A DNA stretch of 57,443 bases from Oceanobacillus salinisoli (GCF_009733865.1 NZ_WOFB01000034.1:1-57443); one strand, 5' to 3'. Counted from the stretch's first letter, positions 1-8,965 are shown. The notes: a model not told the origin generated them from the sequence alone. Numbers and translations: made by a program.

Positions 1-316
1 GGATCACTATACTGGTTCACAGTTTTTATCAATACAATAACAACAAACTTTGCGAAAAGAGCCTATTTTTTTATCCATTATACCGATAATCTTTAACAGC
101 TTTTCTGCTTCTTGATCATATAGCCTGTCCCTCTTATCACTTCAGATTCGCTATTAATTATATTCCCAAGCTGTTTATTTTTCATGTAATTTGGAAGGCA
201 TTCTTTTTTTCCTATCTAAGGTGAATAAAATCGACAATTTAGTTGATAATTTTAACAATAGCAATTACAATTAAATCCGGATAAAAGATAAATACGCTTT
301 TATCTGAATTAAAAGG
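1..316. other. AT-rich intergenic left edge
   Basis: I see no convincing gene here. The one structure is an 8-bp perfect inverted repeat, GATAAAAG at 280-287 and CTTTTATC at 297-304. It lies just upstream of the ribosome binding site of the next gene and could be a leader hairpin or an operator. The left boundary may cut the flank of another gene that cannot be identified from this sequence. Confidence 0.5.
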
Positions 317-1046
317 ATGTTCATTTTGGAACTAGAACAAAATCAAAAGGAATTGGCGAGTTATATCGGGAAATTATTAAGGGATAACTTTGGCCGAGGA
401 CCTGAGACAGTCTTTGTTTCTATAAGAAAACCTTTTATTACTGTATATTTACGTAATTTCCTGTCTCCTATGGAAAAAGTTCTAATAAGTGAAAAACAAG
501 ACGCCCTTGTGCAAACTTCCAGAGACATTTTAATGAAGGGCCTCATACCAGAAATAAAGGCCTATATGAAAGTCATAACAGGTTTTTCAATCAAAGAGTT
601 TTATTATTGACTGGGGATTGCATAACCATTCAGGAATGTTTGTAGCGATTGCTGAAGATTCATCCGATCTCTTAGAATTATCCAAGAAGAACTTTCTTGG
701 GAAGGAAGATTTGCATCAAGAGATTAATCATATTAGTCAGCAAGCACAAAAGGCCCCTGAAGAGGTTATATCCGTTAAACTGAATGACAGGACATATATT
801 GTTTTACGAACAGGCATATTTATCACCATCGAAAGAGAATTAATTCGGATGGGACAAACAGAAATCCTACGAACTGCTAAAAGAAAAGTAGAAAAACGAT
901 TATTGCATAACAGTATGCGTTTAGAATCTGTCTTTGATGCAAAGATTGATGATGTATTTACTTCTTGGGATTTTGAACGTGATAAAAGTGTCATTTTATT
1001 TATTGTTAACCCAACTCAAAAAGGCAGCAATGAACTAGACAAATAA
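317..1046 (+). pseudogene. DUF2294 (MpsC-like) family protein, split by a frameshift
   Basis: Two adjacent reading frames together make one protein of about 240 residues. The first (to 610) carries the family's GRGPE motif followed by a LSPMEK segment. The second (from about 609) carries a related repeat ending near FERDKSVILFIVNP. Reading frame 2 up to Tyr at 605-607 and then frame 3 from GAC at 609 gives a continuous EFYYDWGLHNHSGMF, so one extra T around 604-608 breaks the gene at TGA 608-610. The likely true start is TTG at 326, because AAAGGA at 312-317 is then correctly spaced; the ATG at 317 overlaps that site. DUF2294 is, as I recall, the MpsC family linked to sodium-dependent membrane-potential systems; no mpsA/mpsB partner is present here. 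Alternatives are a sequencing error, a programmed +1 shift, or separate translation from TTG at 618. Confidence 0.7.
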
Positions 1047-1055
1047 GCTAGACAT

Positions 1056-1100
1056 AAGCCAAAAAGAGGAAGCTGAATGCTACCTTTTTTTGGCTTTTTT
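1056..1100 (+). terminator. intrinsic terminator after the DUF2294 gene
   Basis: A 14-base arm beginning AAGCCAAAAA (1056-1069) pairs with an arm ending TTTGGCTT (1083-1096), with one mismatch and a 13-base loop, followed by T residues. It lies 10 bases after the stop codon of the downstream frame. Confidence 0.8.
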
Positions 1101-1241
1101 CATGCTTAGGAAATTTCCCGATAGCAATTGGAAAGCTTGGCTAATAACAAGCTTATGATAGGGAGGAGTTTTTTTAATATGGTAATTGGGTAATAGAATA
1201 CATAACACCAGACAGAAACAATTAGCTAGGGGAGAAGAATA

Positions 1242-1478
1242 TTGAGTCGAACAAATTTTTATAAAAAGCTATCAACCGAACTGCTCGGATGCTTTTACTT
1301 TTATATACATAAAAACATTGATAAAGGAATAAATGTAAATACCCTTCTACATGAAAAAGCTTTTATTGAAAAAGAGGCTGAAAAGCGAGGAATTTCCTTA
1401 ATTGAGTTAAGAATCATCGGCTACTGGATCACTCAAAAGGAAAAAAATCTTACGAAGAATGAAAAAGACCAAAACTAA
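1242..1478 (+). CDS. hypothetical protein, 78 aa
   Basis: I do not recognise this protein. It starts with TTG, seven bases after a GGGGAG ribosome binding site at 1229-1234. It is lysine- and glutamate-rich with an aromatic stretch (CFYFYIH) near residue 17, and looks like a small soluble helical protein with no signal peptide or clear membrane span. The stop codon lies in the loop of the terminator that follows. It is alone on the plus strand and converges on the tailspike-like gene. The good ribosome binding site and the terminator argue that it is real; its function is unknown. Confidence 0.6.
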   Translation: MSRTNFYKKLSTELLGCFYFYIHKNIDKGINVNTLLHEKAFIEKEAEKRGISLIELRIIGYWITQKEKNLTKNEKDQN

Positions 1479-1501
1479 TCGGTCCTTTTCATTCTTATTT
1501 T
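1457..1501. terminator. bidirectional terminator between convergent genes
   Basis: GAATGAAAAAGACC (1457-1470) pairs with GGTCCTTTTCATTC (1481-1494) with one mismatch and a 10-base loop. The T/A-rich flanks on both sides suit the 78-aa gene on the plus strand and the tailspike-like gene ending at 1533 on the minus strand. Confidence 0.75.
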
Positions 1502-1532
1502 GCACACGTACATATAGAGAAATATATACTTC

Positions 1533-3719
1533 CTATTTTTCCAACTCTGAAAATCTATCTTCTAAACGTTTTTGAGTTCTGCGCATTAAGGCTGCCTCCA
1601 GCATTAAACATTCATCAGGGCGAATACTATATAGACTACCAGCAGACCTAATTTTTTTCATTTTTGCAGTAGATGCTTTTGCTGCTGTCTCTTTGTCAAT
1701 CATGTTCTTTTCTTCTGTTACTTCCTCAAATTCATCCTCCCACTCTTCATAACAGAGGATTCCGTAATCAAATGCATTTAATCCATGTCTTTGGAAGACT
1801 TCATCAATTTCCTGTGCAATAAGTCCGAAATGAATCCTCGCTTTGCGTCCTTTCTCTTTTACTGCGTCTTTAAAGCGAAATTGAGAGTATTCCACTTCTG
1901 ACCAAGCATCGAGCACTTGGTCAGTAATAGGTTTTATTTCTCGTTTCGCATTTCTATCAGAAGTGTTAATAATACCTGTACTTGTATAAATCTGATTAAA
2001 ACGTTGTGAAGAACTCCCTAAATTCACTTTATTATCCTTAGCAGGCTTCAAAGCGGCTCTATCCAAGTAAGCAACCGTATCCAAACCTGAGCGAAAACGT
2101 ATAAAGGAATCTGTAGCTGAGCTTAGATTTAAATCACCAGAAGTGGATGCAATTATAGGGTTTTCAATTGCTTCTAAAAACTTTAAACCACTATTATCTA
2201 TTAAGGCTGCATCGGAATCTCCATGATAAAACCGAACAGGAGAAGTCTTATCCGCTGACCGCAAACCTAGTTCCCCTGATATAGCACCAAAACCACTTGC
2301 ATGAATCATTCTGGTAGTTTTATTTCCATCTGCATCCCCTATAGGTGCAAAATTATCAAACTGAACGGATGAAGGAATAAACGCTTTACTTAAGTTACCC
2401 GTCATACCTGTCGCATAAACATTATTTGTTCTTGTTGTACAAGTGATGACCCCATACGTATCGTTATGATCAAATTTCACCTCCGAACCATCTGGATTTT
2501 TTGCTTTAATCCCTGATCGTTTCTCAATATGACAGCCATAGAACATAACTCTGTTCGCTTGATCTAGTCGCACGCGATATGGTTCAAATGACGCAAACCT
2601 GCAGCTGAAAAAGCGCATCCCTTGAACCGTTTGATTCGCATTATTTGCTCTGGCATTAATATACATGGCACCACCAGCGGTATCTGATAAATAATCACCA
2701 CTTGCGGCTTTTCTCCTATAATTACTATGATGATCTGTACCATAAATTGAACAGCTATACATGGTAAAGTCTGAAAATCCAAATGAGCCTCTCCAGTCGG
2801 GTACCCTTTTACCTGATAGTTCATCATAGTAGGTTTCATGATCACCCGGAAGAACTCCAGCAACATGAACTCCCCATTTAGCCCCCCTTGTATAACACTT
2901 CACTAACGTACAACCGTCTCCACCACTAATATTGTTGGTGTTATCATATGTATTTCCATTTAGGTCCATAAAGCGAGGTAAATTCGTTGCATGTGTAACA
3001 TCAAAATAAAAACCAGCTTCTCGAAAATAGCCTAAAACATGTACATTCTCCGCATAAAAATGGGTTCTACAGCCGACAAAAATCCCAATATCCCATTTAG
3101 CTCCATAGTTCGTTCGGGAATTATTTTTCTTATCAAAATCTAAAAATACTGTAAAATCTTTTAAAACGACATTTTCTGCTTGAATATTTAAAGCAACTGA
3201 TATCGGATCATCCTGCGAACTAAATGCATTTTTACGGTGCTTCCTTCGCGTCAGTACTCGTTTTTTCCCTGTGCCTTTCACTAAAAAACCACTAATCTGC
3301 CGGTATTCTCTTAAGTCATTTCCATAACCTGTACCAGAACCAACACCTTCAATAACCATTGGGGCCTTGATTTCTATTTCTCCTGTTATCACCGATATAC
3401 CAGGGATAATAACCTTTGTTTTATATGTTTCCGCAAGCTCTAAAGCTGCTCTTATTGCTTGCGTATCATCGGTAACACCATCTACCTTTGCACCAACTAA
3501 AGGTGCTGGAGGATATTTGACATTAATTCCTCTAGTTTTAATATCTTCCATAGTTTCAGATAAATCTTCGCTCACAGACTCAAGTTTCCTAGGTATTGTT
3601 TCCCCGTTACTATCCTCTATTGGATCTGAATTGGACTGATCCCAATTCCCAATTTTATATCCATAAAAAAATGATAATAACCATAGTAAGAAATTTACGA
3701 TGAAGTTTCTTCGTTCCAC
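1533..3719 (-). CDS. orphan tailspike-like protein with pectate-lyase fold and S74 intramolecular chaperone
   Basis: The 728-residue protein starts with GTG behind GGAGGGATT. Residues 5-24 form a hydrophobic segment after Arg-Arg (ERRNFI), resembling a Tat signal or an N-terminal anchor, with no obvious signal-peptidase site. About 40 polar linker residues follow. Residues about 67-135 have the GAKVDGVTDDTQAI pattern of the phage-type pectate-lyase-3 beta-helix entry, and a long Gly/Asn-rich beta-helix-like region continues to about 500. At 586-592 sits T-S-D-R-N-A-K, followed by GLIAQEIDEVF, the hallmark of the peptidase S74 chaperone domain. In phage tailspikes that domain folds the trimer and then cuts itself off before the Ser, here Ser587. 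No other phage genes flank it. I infer a trimeric surface or secreted glycan-binding or glycan-cleaving protein; the substrate is unknown. Confidence 0.75.
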   Translation of the reverse strand: MERRNFIVNFLLWLLSFFYGYKIGNWDQSNSDPIEDSNGETIPRKLESVSEDLSETMEDIKTRGINVKYPPAPLVGAKVDGVTDDTQAIRAALELAETYKTKVIIPGISVITGEIEIKAPMVIEGVGSGTGYGNDLREYRQISGFLVKGTGKKRVLTRRKHRKNAFSSQDDPISVALNIQAENVVLKDFTVFLDFDKKNNSRTNYGAKWDIGIFVGCRTHFYAENVHVLGYFREAGFYFDVTHATNLPRFMDLNGNTYDNTNNISGGDGCTLVKCYTRGAKWGVHVAGVLPGDHETYYDELSGKRVPDWRGSFGFSDFTMYSCSIYGTDHHSNYRRKAASGDYLSDTAGGAMYINARANNANQTVQGMRFFSCRFASFEPYRVRLDQANRVMFYGCHIEKRSGIKAKNPDGSEVKFDHNDTYGVITCTTRTNNVYATGMTGNLSKAFIPSSVQFDNFAPIGDADGNKTTRMIHASGFGAISGELGLRSADKTSPVRFYHGDSDAALIDNSGLKFLEAIENPIIASTSGDLNLSSATDSFIRFRSGLDTVAYLDRAALKPAKDNKVNLGSSSQRFNQIYTSTGIINTSDRNAKREIKPITDQVLDAWSEVEYSQFRFKDAVKEKGRKARIHFGLIAQEIDEVFQRHGLNAFDYGILCYEEWEDEFEEVTEEKNMIDKETAAKASTAKMKKIRSAGSLYSIRPDECLMLEAALMRRTQKRLEDRFSELEK

Positions 3720-3912
3720 ACAATCCCTCCTATATAAAATATACGTACTAGAATTTTAAATTCGAGGGTGGGATTCTCTTATATTTTCAGTTTACCAAAT
3801 TTTTACAATTAACAACTGAAAGACTAATCTGATACACTTCTTCGCTGTTGTGCCGAGTAATCGTAGACACATCCCAATCTTTTTGAAAACAGCCATAGCT
3901 TTTAAAACCATT

Positions 3913-4165
3913 AGAAAAACGCAAGCGCCCGTTTAGCGACGTACGGACTGCGCCTGGCCATGCCAGGTGGTTCGGTGTTGCGGCGCATAGCGGCGGTTTT
4001 AACCGAACAGTCCCTGTAGGAGATAAAGGAAACACGACGAACAGAGTGAGTCGATATTGACTTTCACCGCAAGGGTATAAGTGCGACTAAGCCTCTGGTT
4101 TCACCAATCGGCAAGTCTTCTTTATCGTACGGAGGTGAGGGAAGTCCGCTAGTCGCTGGGCGATG
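3913..4165. repeat. structured intergenic repeat element, about 250 bp
   Basis: Outer arms CGCCCGTTTAGCGAC at 3926-3940 and GTCGCTGGGCG at 4152-4162 pair imperfectly, and the next blocks GGACTG and AAGTCC extend the pairing. Inside are nested hairpins: CCTGG/CCAGG around 3953-3968, GTTCGG/CCGAAC (about 3970-4012), and GATAAAG/CTTTATC (about 4021-4128). The layout resembles palindromic intergenic elements of Bacillaceae. I see only one full copy in this window. Confidence 0.55.
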
Positions 4166-4206
4166 GAGCTAGACATCAAAGCGCAAATTTATACTTTCTT
4201 ATCCCA

Positions 4207-4261
4207 TTAGAAAAACGACCACACTCGCTCGCACCTCAGTAAATGTGATCGTTTTTCTTAA
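4207..4261. repeat. imperfect inverted repeat
   Basis: TTAGAAAAACGACCACA (4207-4223) faces TGTGATCGTTTTTCTTAA (4244-4261), pairing nearly throughout. A related half, TGTGGTCGTTTTTCTTA, appears near 56940, together with a shared AAATTTATACTTTC block, so it probably belongs to a dispersed family. It may also act as a terminator. Confidence 0.5.
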
Positions 4262-4296
4262 ACTTGAAACGGAAAAATTTTATGCTTTCTAACGTA

Positions 4297-4330
4297 CAAA
4301 AAAGACCCCCAACCATATTGGTTGAGAGCC
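4297..4330 (-). terminator. rplM-rpsI operon terminator
   Basis: Read on the minus strand, GGCTCTCAACC pairs with GGTTGGGGGTC (two G-T pairs) around a five-base loop and is followed by TTTTTT. It lies 15 bases downstream of the rpsI stop. Confidence 0.85.
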
Positions 4331-4344
4331 TTGAAACGTATATA

Positions 4345-4737
4345 TTAACGTTTTGAGAACTGTGGTGCACGACGAGCGCCTTTAAGACCGTATTTCTTAC
4401 GTTCTTTCATTCTTGCATCACGAGTTAAGAATCCTTCACGTTTTAATGTTGAACGATATTCAGGATCTGCTTCTAGTAATGCACGAGAGATACCGTGACG
4501 GATTGCACCAGCTTGACCAGTGAATCCTCCACCATCAACGTTTACTATTACATCATATGTTCCTTCTGTTTCTGTAGCCGCTAGTGGCTGGTTAAGAATT
4601 AGAAGTTGTGTTTCATATGGGAAATAGTCTCTTGCCTCACGACCATTGATTGTAATGTTACCTGTACCTGGTACTAGACGTACACGAGCAGTTGAACTTT
4701 TACGACGACCTGTTCCGTAATATTGTACTTGTGCCAA
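4345..4737 (-). CDS. rpsI: 30S ribosomal protein S9
   Basis: S9 binds the 3' domain of 16S rRNA, and its C-terminal tail reaches the P-site tRNA. The protein begins [14 protein letters not shown] and ends in the invariant [12 protein letters not shown] choose TTG at 4737 (130 aa) over ATG at 4743 because GGAGGT is two bases from the ATG but eight from the TTG, and 130 aa is the Bacillus length. It is the last gene of the rplM-rpsI operon, 18 bases after rplM, and is closed by a terminator. Confidence 0.97.
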   Translation of the reverse strand: MAQVQYYGTGRRKSSTARVRLVPGTGNITINGREARDYFPYETQLLILNQPLAATETEGTYDVIVNVDGGGFTGQAGAIRHGISRALLEADPEYRSTLKREGFLTRDARMKERKKYGLKGARRAPQFSKR

Positions 4738-4755
4738 AATCATTTACCTCCTCAA

Positions 4756-5193
4756 TTACCCACGAAGTTCGTAAACTTCTGGTTTTTGTGCTTGATGATT
4801 GTGTTCAGAGCCTCTGAATACATGTAGCTTTTTACCCATTTTACGACCTAAAGATCCTTTTGGAAGCATCCCTTTAATCGTACGTTCAATCATTTCTTCC
4901 GTATATTTAGAACGCATTTCATATGCATTACGCGCTCTTAGTCCACCTGGATGCTGAGAGTGGTTATAGTACATTTTGTCATTTAATTTGTTTCCACTTA
5001 ATTCTACTTTTTCTGCATTAATAATGATCACATGATCACCAGTATCAACATGTGGCGTGTAAGTTGGTTTATGCTTTCCGCGAAGGATTGCAGCAACTTC
5101 ACTTGCTAGACGACCTAGACGTTGGCCTTCTGCATCCACAACAAGCCATTTGCGTTCGATATTGTTTTCATTCGCCATGAAAGTTGTGCGCAT
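4756..5193 (-). CDS. rplM: 50S ribosomal protein L13
   Basis: L13 is an early assembly protein that binds 23S rRNA. The sequence has the typical [20 protein letters not shown] start and ends KPEVYELRG. The ATG at 5193 (145 aa, [11 protein letters not shown]) is preferred to an in-frame upstream ATG because GGAGGG sits seven bases before it and 145 aa matches Bacillus. It is followed by rpsI, with its own promoter and leader upstream. Confidence 0.97.
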   Translation of the reverse strand: MRTTFMANENNIERKWLVVDAEGQRLGRLASEVAAILRGKHKPTYTPHVDTGDHVIIINAEKVELSGNKLNDKMYYNHSQHPGGLRARNAYEMRSKYTEEMIERTIKGMLPKGSLGRKMGKKLHVFRGSEHNHQAQKPEVYELRG

Positions 5194-5249
5194 GATAGTT
5201 TCCCTCCATATTTCATTAAATCGTTTCAAATTTATATTCATTCTTTAAT

Positions 5250-5276
5250 CATAATTAGTTTCCGGGGCTAATCATG
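5250..5276 (-). promoter_or_regulatory. candidate L13 leader hairpin
   Basis: On the minus strand CATGATTAG pairs with CTAATTATG (one G-T pair) around a nine-base loop CCCCGGAAA. It lies between the rplM promoter and the rplM ribosome binding site. Firmicute rplM transcripts are known to carry an autoregulatory L13 leader, and this is the only stable hairpin in the right place. The match to the family model was not tested. Confidence 0.4.
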
Positions 5277-5304
5277 GTTTTTAAGAAATAAAATGCCATA
5301 AATC

Positions 5305-5334
5305 ATAATATAACACATGTGGGTCAGTTGTCAA
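5305..5334 (-). promoter_or_regulatory. sigma-A promoter of rplM-rpsI
   Basis: A perfect -35 TTGACA (5329-5334) is followed by -10 TATATT (16-base spacer) or TATTAT (18-base spacer). It lies between truA and rplM, giving the two ribosomal genes a start independent of the transporter operon. Confidence 0.75.
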
Positions 5335-5367
5335 GGTTAACCGGCAGTTTTTTCGGTTTTATTGCGA

Positions 5368-6111
5368 TTATTCATATTTTACCTTGCACATGTAAAGACC
5401 TTGTGGATTAACGGTTTTTCCTGCATATCGGCGGTCTTTTTTTTCAAATAGAAGCGGAATATCCTCAGGTTCCCTTTTGCCTCGGCCAATTTCCAAAAGT
5501 ACACCAACCATAATTCTTACCATATTATATAAGAAGCCGCTCCCACGAAAAATAAATTCTATTTCATCTCCGTTTTTTTCACAGGATGCATGATAAATGG
5601 TTCTTACTTTACTGCCTGTAACCGTCGTCCTTGGTGAAGAAAATGTCGTAAAATCATGTGTTCCTTCCAAATAACGGCATCCTTCCTTCATTTTGTCCAC
5701 ATCCAAAGGATAGGAAACATGAAGCATATAATTACGTTTAAACACATCTTGTGCTTCCCTGTTTAGAACAAGATAATGGTATTCCTTCGCTACTACATCA
5801 AATCGAGCATGAAAGTCCCCTTCTACGCTCTCTACTTGTTCAATGTAAATGTCATTGGGCAATTGGGTATTCAGCGCCTTCTTCCAACTTGCTTCAGAAA
5901 GATGATAGGAAGAATCAAAATGAATAACCTGCCCCTTTGCATGTACACCGGCATCGGTACGTCCAGAACCTACAATACGTATCTTTTCACCCTTATGCAT
6001 CTTCTGTAGTACCTTTTCTATTTCTCCTTGTATGGTTCGCTTATCCGACTGAATTTGAAACCCGTAGAATAACGTTCCATCATATTGGACTGTGCATTTC
6101 AATCTTACCAT
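5368..6111 (-). CDS. truA: tRNA pseudouridine synthase A
   Basis: TruA makes pseudouridine at positions 38-40 of the tRNA anticodon arm. The sequence begins RLKCTVQYDGTLFYGFQ and has GRTDAGVHA with the catalytic Asp, then GSGFLYNMVRIMVG. The start at 6111 (247 aa) follows GAGGAAGG; an in-frame ATG at 6129 has no ribosome binding site and would add six residues. The gene follows ecfT directly, the same order as in B. subtilis. Confidence 0.95.
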   Translation of the reverse strand: MVRLKCTVQYDGTLFYGFQIQSDKRTIQGEIEKVLQKMHKGEKIRIVGSGRTDAGVHAKGQVIHFDSSYHLSEASWKKALNTQLPNDIYIEQVESVEGDFHARFDVVAKEYHYLVLNREAQDVFKRNYMLHVSYPLDVDKMKEGCRYLEGTHDFTTFSSPRTTVTGSKVRTIYHASCEKNGDEIEFIFRGSGFLYNMVRIMVGVLLEIGRGKREPEDIPLLFEKKDRRYAGKTVNPQGLYMCKVKYE

Positions 6112-6125
6112 TGTTACAGCCTTCC

Positions 6126-6929
6126 TCATCCATAAGTTCTAGTAGCAAATAATATCATGATAACCAGTACAAAGATGAAATAAACGAATATATCAATCTT
6201 CTCAATTTTTAATTCCCTTAGTTTGGACCTACCTTCTCCACCTTGGTAACCCCGAGCCTCCATTGCCATCGCAAGTTCCTCTGCACGTTTAAACGCACTG
6301 ACAAACAGTGGGACAAGTAATGGGACAACTGCTTTTATTCGTTCTTTTACTGGCCCAGTCCTAAAATCTACTCCCCGTGATGCTTGAGCTCTGGATATTT
6401 TCTCGGTTTCCTGCATAAGTGTTGGTATAAATCTTAGTGAAATGGACATCATTAATGCTAGTTCATGAACAGGAAATTTAATTTTGTTTAAAGGTCTAAG
6501 CATATCCTCAATGGCATCTGTAATCTCAATTGGTGTTGTCGTCAGTGTTAAAAGAGATGTTACTAGAATTAACAGGAAAAACCTTGTGGATATGGCAATC
6601 CCTTGAATCACACCGCCAGAATAAAACTCAAAAATCCAGAAATTAAAAATAACATTCCCCTCTTTGGTAACAAACAAGTGTAATATAAACGTGAAAATAA
6701 TTAAAAACCAAACAGGTGTTAAACCTTTCATAATAAACCGAATGGGTACTCTGGATGTGAGCATACTACTTAAGGCAAATAGAATTAAAATACCATAACT
6801 GGGAAGATTATTAGCAAAAAAGACAATAAATACATAGAAAAAGATTATTGTGATTTTTGTCCGTGGATCCAAGCGATGGACAAGCGAATCTCCAGGAACA
6901 TATTGCCCAATAATTAAAGAGTTATTCAT
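6126..6929 (-). CDS. ecfT: energy-coupling factor transporter membrane protein EcfT
   Basis: EcfT is the shared transmembrane scaffold of group II ECF vitamin importers. It couples the EcfA1/EcfA2 ATPases to interchangeable substrate-binding S components encoded elsewhere. The 267-residue protein has four to six hydrophobic helices and, near residues 180-190 and 220-226, the Ala-Arg-type coupling motifs ([11 protein letters not shown] and AMEARGY) that contact the ATPases. It overlaps ecfA2 by four bases (ATGA). Confidence 0.94.
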   Translation of the reverse strand: MNNSLIIGQYVPGDSLVHRLDPRTKITIIFFYVFIVFFANNLPSYGILILFALSSMLTSRVPIRFIMKGLTPVWFLIIFTFILHLFVTKEGNVIFNFWIFEFYSGGVIQGIAISTRFFLLILVTSLLTLTTTPIEITDAIEDMLRPLNKIKFPVHELALMMSISLRFIPTLMQETEKISRAQASRGVDFRTGPVKERIKAVVPLLVPLFVSAFKRAEELAMAMEARGYQGGEGRSKLRELKIEKIDIFVYFIFVLVIMILFATRTYG

Positions 6930-7795
6930 AGCAGCTCATCTCCTATTACTACTCGCTGAACCTGCCTGGCTATTTCTTCTACAGACTGCTTCTGATATGG
7001 AATGGCGGTTTTAAATTTCTGTTCAAAGCTAATTAGAAACTGTACGATCTCTGGCACATCTAATTGCACTTGATTCAATGCCTCTTTCTGTATAAAAACA
7101 TCTTCTGGTTTTCCTTCTAAATATTTCGTTCCTTTGTTAAGGATCATGACATGGTCTGCATATTTTAACGCATCTTCCATACTATGTGTAACAAGTATTG
7201 TCGTTAACCCCTGTTCCTTATGCAATCGGTAAAACATATCCATGATTTCTTTTTGACCTCTTGGGTCCAGTCCTGCAGTTGGTTCATCAAGTACTAAAAC
7301 ATCTGGTTTCACTGCGAGAACCCCGGCAATAGCAACCCTTCGCATTTGCCCTCCACTTAAATCAAACGGTGACCGCTCCAGCATCGATTCTGGCAGACCC
7401 ACAGCTGGAATCACTTCTTGAATTCGCTTCTTTATTTCTCTTTCAGACACACCAAAGTTTTCCGGTCCAAAAGCAATATCCTTTTCAACCGTTTCTTCAA
7501 ATAATTGATGTTCGGGATATTGAAACACTACACCAACACGACTCCGTAATTCCTTCATATCGCCTGGTTTATGCTCTTTAGACAGAGAATAGTCCCCTAT
7601 CCTCACTTTCCCTTTAGTTGGTATGGAAAGGCCGTTTAAATGGCTTATAAGCGTTGATTTCCCTGAGCCAGTATGTCCTACGACAGCAACAAAAGAACCT
7701 GACTCAATATGAAATGATAAATTTTCCAATGCCTTATGTTCAAATGGGGTATTATGCTGATAAATATAAGTTACGTTTTCGAATGTAATGTCCAT
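6926..7795 (-). CDS. ecfA2: ECF transporter ATPase EcfA2
   Basis: This is the second ATPase of the ECF module. It has Walker [10 protein letters not shown] at 40-48, the Q-loop FQYPEHQLF near 91-99, signature LSGGQ at 146-150, Walker B VLVLDEP near 166-172 and the switch His in VTHSMED. The 289-residue length and C-terminal extension are typical of EcfA2. It overlaps ecfA1 by 25 bases and ecfT by four, so the three subunits are translationally coupled. Confidence 0.95.
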   Translation of the reverse strand: MDITFENVTYIYQHNTPFEHKALENLSFHIESGSFVAVVGHTGSGKSTLISHLNGLSIPTKGKVRIGDYSLSKEHKPGDMKELRSRVGVVFQYPEHQLFEETVEKDIAFGPENFGVSEREIKKRIQEVIPAVGLPESMLERSPFDLSGGQMRRVAIAGVLAVKPDVLVLDEPTAGLDPRGQKEIMDMFYRLHKEQGLTTILVTHSMEDALKYADHVMILNKGTKYLEGKPEDVFIQKEALNQVQLDVPEIVQFLISFEQKFKTAIPYQKQSVEEIARQVQRVVIGDELL

Positions 7796-8610
7796 AAGTC
7801 CTCCAACAGCTCTTCGTGGTTTAAAGGTTCTTGAGATATCATAATCCCAGCTTCTTTTAATGCATCTGCTAAAATGGCAACAAAGGGTACATCCAACCCA
7901 ATTTTCCTCAGCTCACCTTTTTTTGAAAAGATCGCTCTTGGTACGGCTTCATCCCAGATTTCCCCATTATTCATTACGATAACACGATCAGCTTGTACAA
8001 CTTCTTGCAAATCATGAGTAATAGTAATAAGCGAAAGCCCCTGTTTATCCTGCAGCTGTGATACGGTTTGCATAATTTCTTTGCGCCCGCTTGGATCGAG
8101 CATAGCAGTTGCCTCATCCAAGATTAATACACTTGGTGAGATGGCTAATACACTAGCAATAGCTACTCGCTGCTTCTGCCCTCCAGAAAGTCTATGTGGC
8201 TCTGTCAGTCTATAATCCTGCATGCCAACTGCCTTCAATGTCTGATTAATACGTTCTATCATTACCTCTCTAGAAACCCCGCGATTCTCCATACCAAATG
8301 CAACATCATCCTGTACTGTCGCACCAACAAACTGATTATCGGGGTTTTGAAAAACCATCCCTACTTCTTTTCGAATATCCCAGACCGTATCCTCCGTAAC
8401 TTTCTTCCCAGCTATAATGATTTCACCCTGCTGCGGGAAGAGCAATCCATTTATGAGCTTAGCTATGGTAGATTTCCCTGAACCATTATGACCGATAATA
8501 GCAACCCATTCATCATCTTCAATCGCAAAAGAAACATTTTTTAATACCCAGGGTTCATCCTCTCCATAACGAAACGATACATTTTTAAATTCTATTAACT
8601 TGTTTGACAT
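7771..8610 (-). CDS. ecfA1: ECF transporter ATPase EcfA1
   Basis: This is the first ATPase of the ECF vitamin-import module. Walker [10 protein letters not shown] is at 40-48, Q-loop FQNPDNQF near 87-94, signature LSGGQ at 141-145, Walker B VLILDEA at 161-167 and the His switch in TITHDLQE. The ATG at 8610 follows a GGGGG-type ribosome binding site. It opens the ecfA1-ecfA2-ecfT-truA operon, downstream of the rplQ terminator. Confidence 0.95.
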   Translation of the reverse strand: MSNKLIEFKNVSFRYGEDEPWVLKNVSFAIEDDEWVAIIGHNGSGKSTIAKLINGLLFPQQGEIIIAGKKVTEDTVWDIRKEVGMVFQNPDNQFVGATVQDDVAFGMENRGVSREVMIERINQTLKAVGMQDYRLTEPHRLSGGQKQRVAIASVLAISPSVLILDEATAMLDPSGRKEIMQTVSQLQDKQGLSLITITHDLQEVVQADRVIVMNNGEIWDEAVPRAIFSKKGELRKIGLDVPFVAILADALKEAGIMISQEPLNHEELLEDLWTLHSKT

Positions 8611-8833
8611 ATAAAATCCCCCTGATTTCCCGCCACGGCAAATGTGGAATATACACAGAAATTAGTACCATTTACTCAACCAGTACTATCGTAATTACTT
8701 TCTCTATTATTTTAGCTCTTTACATAAGTTTTGCTACATTTTCATCCTTCACAATGGATAATAAATGCGAAATAGTAAAAAGTTTCTTTTATGTTGTTCT
8801 CACTTGTTCTAATGATGATAGCATGTTTGCATC

Positions 8834-8861
8834 CGCTCCGGCAGAATACTTCGCTTTCCGT
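8834..8861. repeat. fragment of the dispersed palindromic repeat
   Basis: CGCTCCGGCAGAATACTTCG and the following CTTTCCG match, base for base, the reverse complement of the end of the full copy at 23982-24097. Only this terminal piece is present here. Confidence 0.75.
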
Positions 8862-8965
8862 AGCGTAGTTTAAGCTCCAATAGCATCTAAAATTAATTTG
8901 CAGTTTATAGATATAGTGACAAAAGCCTCATAGAAAACATCCATTCTTTTCAAACATATCTATAC

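Larger units (their letters stand above)
3720..4344. other. gene-free stretch with structured repeats
   Basis: No gene is supported in these 625 bases. They hold the ribosome binding site of the tailspike-like gene (3722-3730), a near-palindrome GAATTTTAAATTC around 3752-3764, a complex structured repeat (3913-4165), an isolated inverted repeat (4207-4261) and the rpsI terminator. The only long open frame here, 3787-4035 on the minus strand, is repeat sequence without recognisable protein features. Confidence 0.6.

Noticed and set aside
1161..1193. GGGAGGAG Shine-Dalgarno-like site followed by ATG
   Set aside because: The ATG opens only four codons before TAA, so no gene can be claimed.
3787..4035. 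82-codon minus-strand frame
   Set aside because: It runs through the structured repeat and shows no protein-like features.
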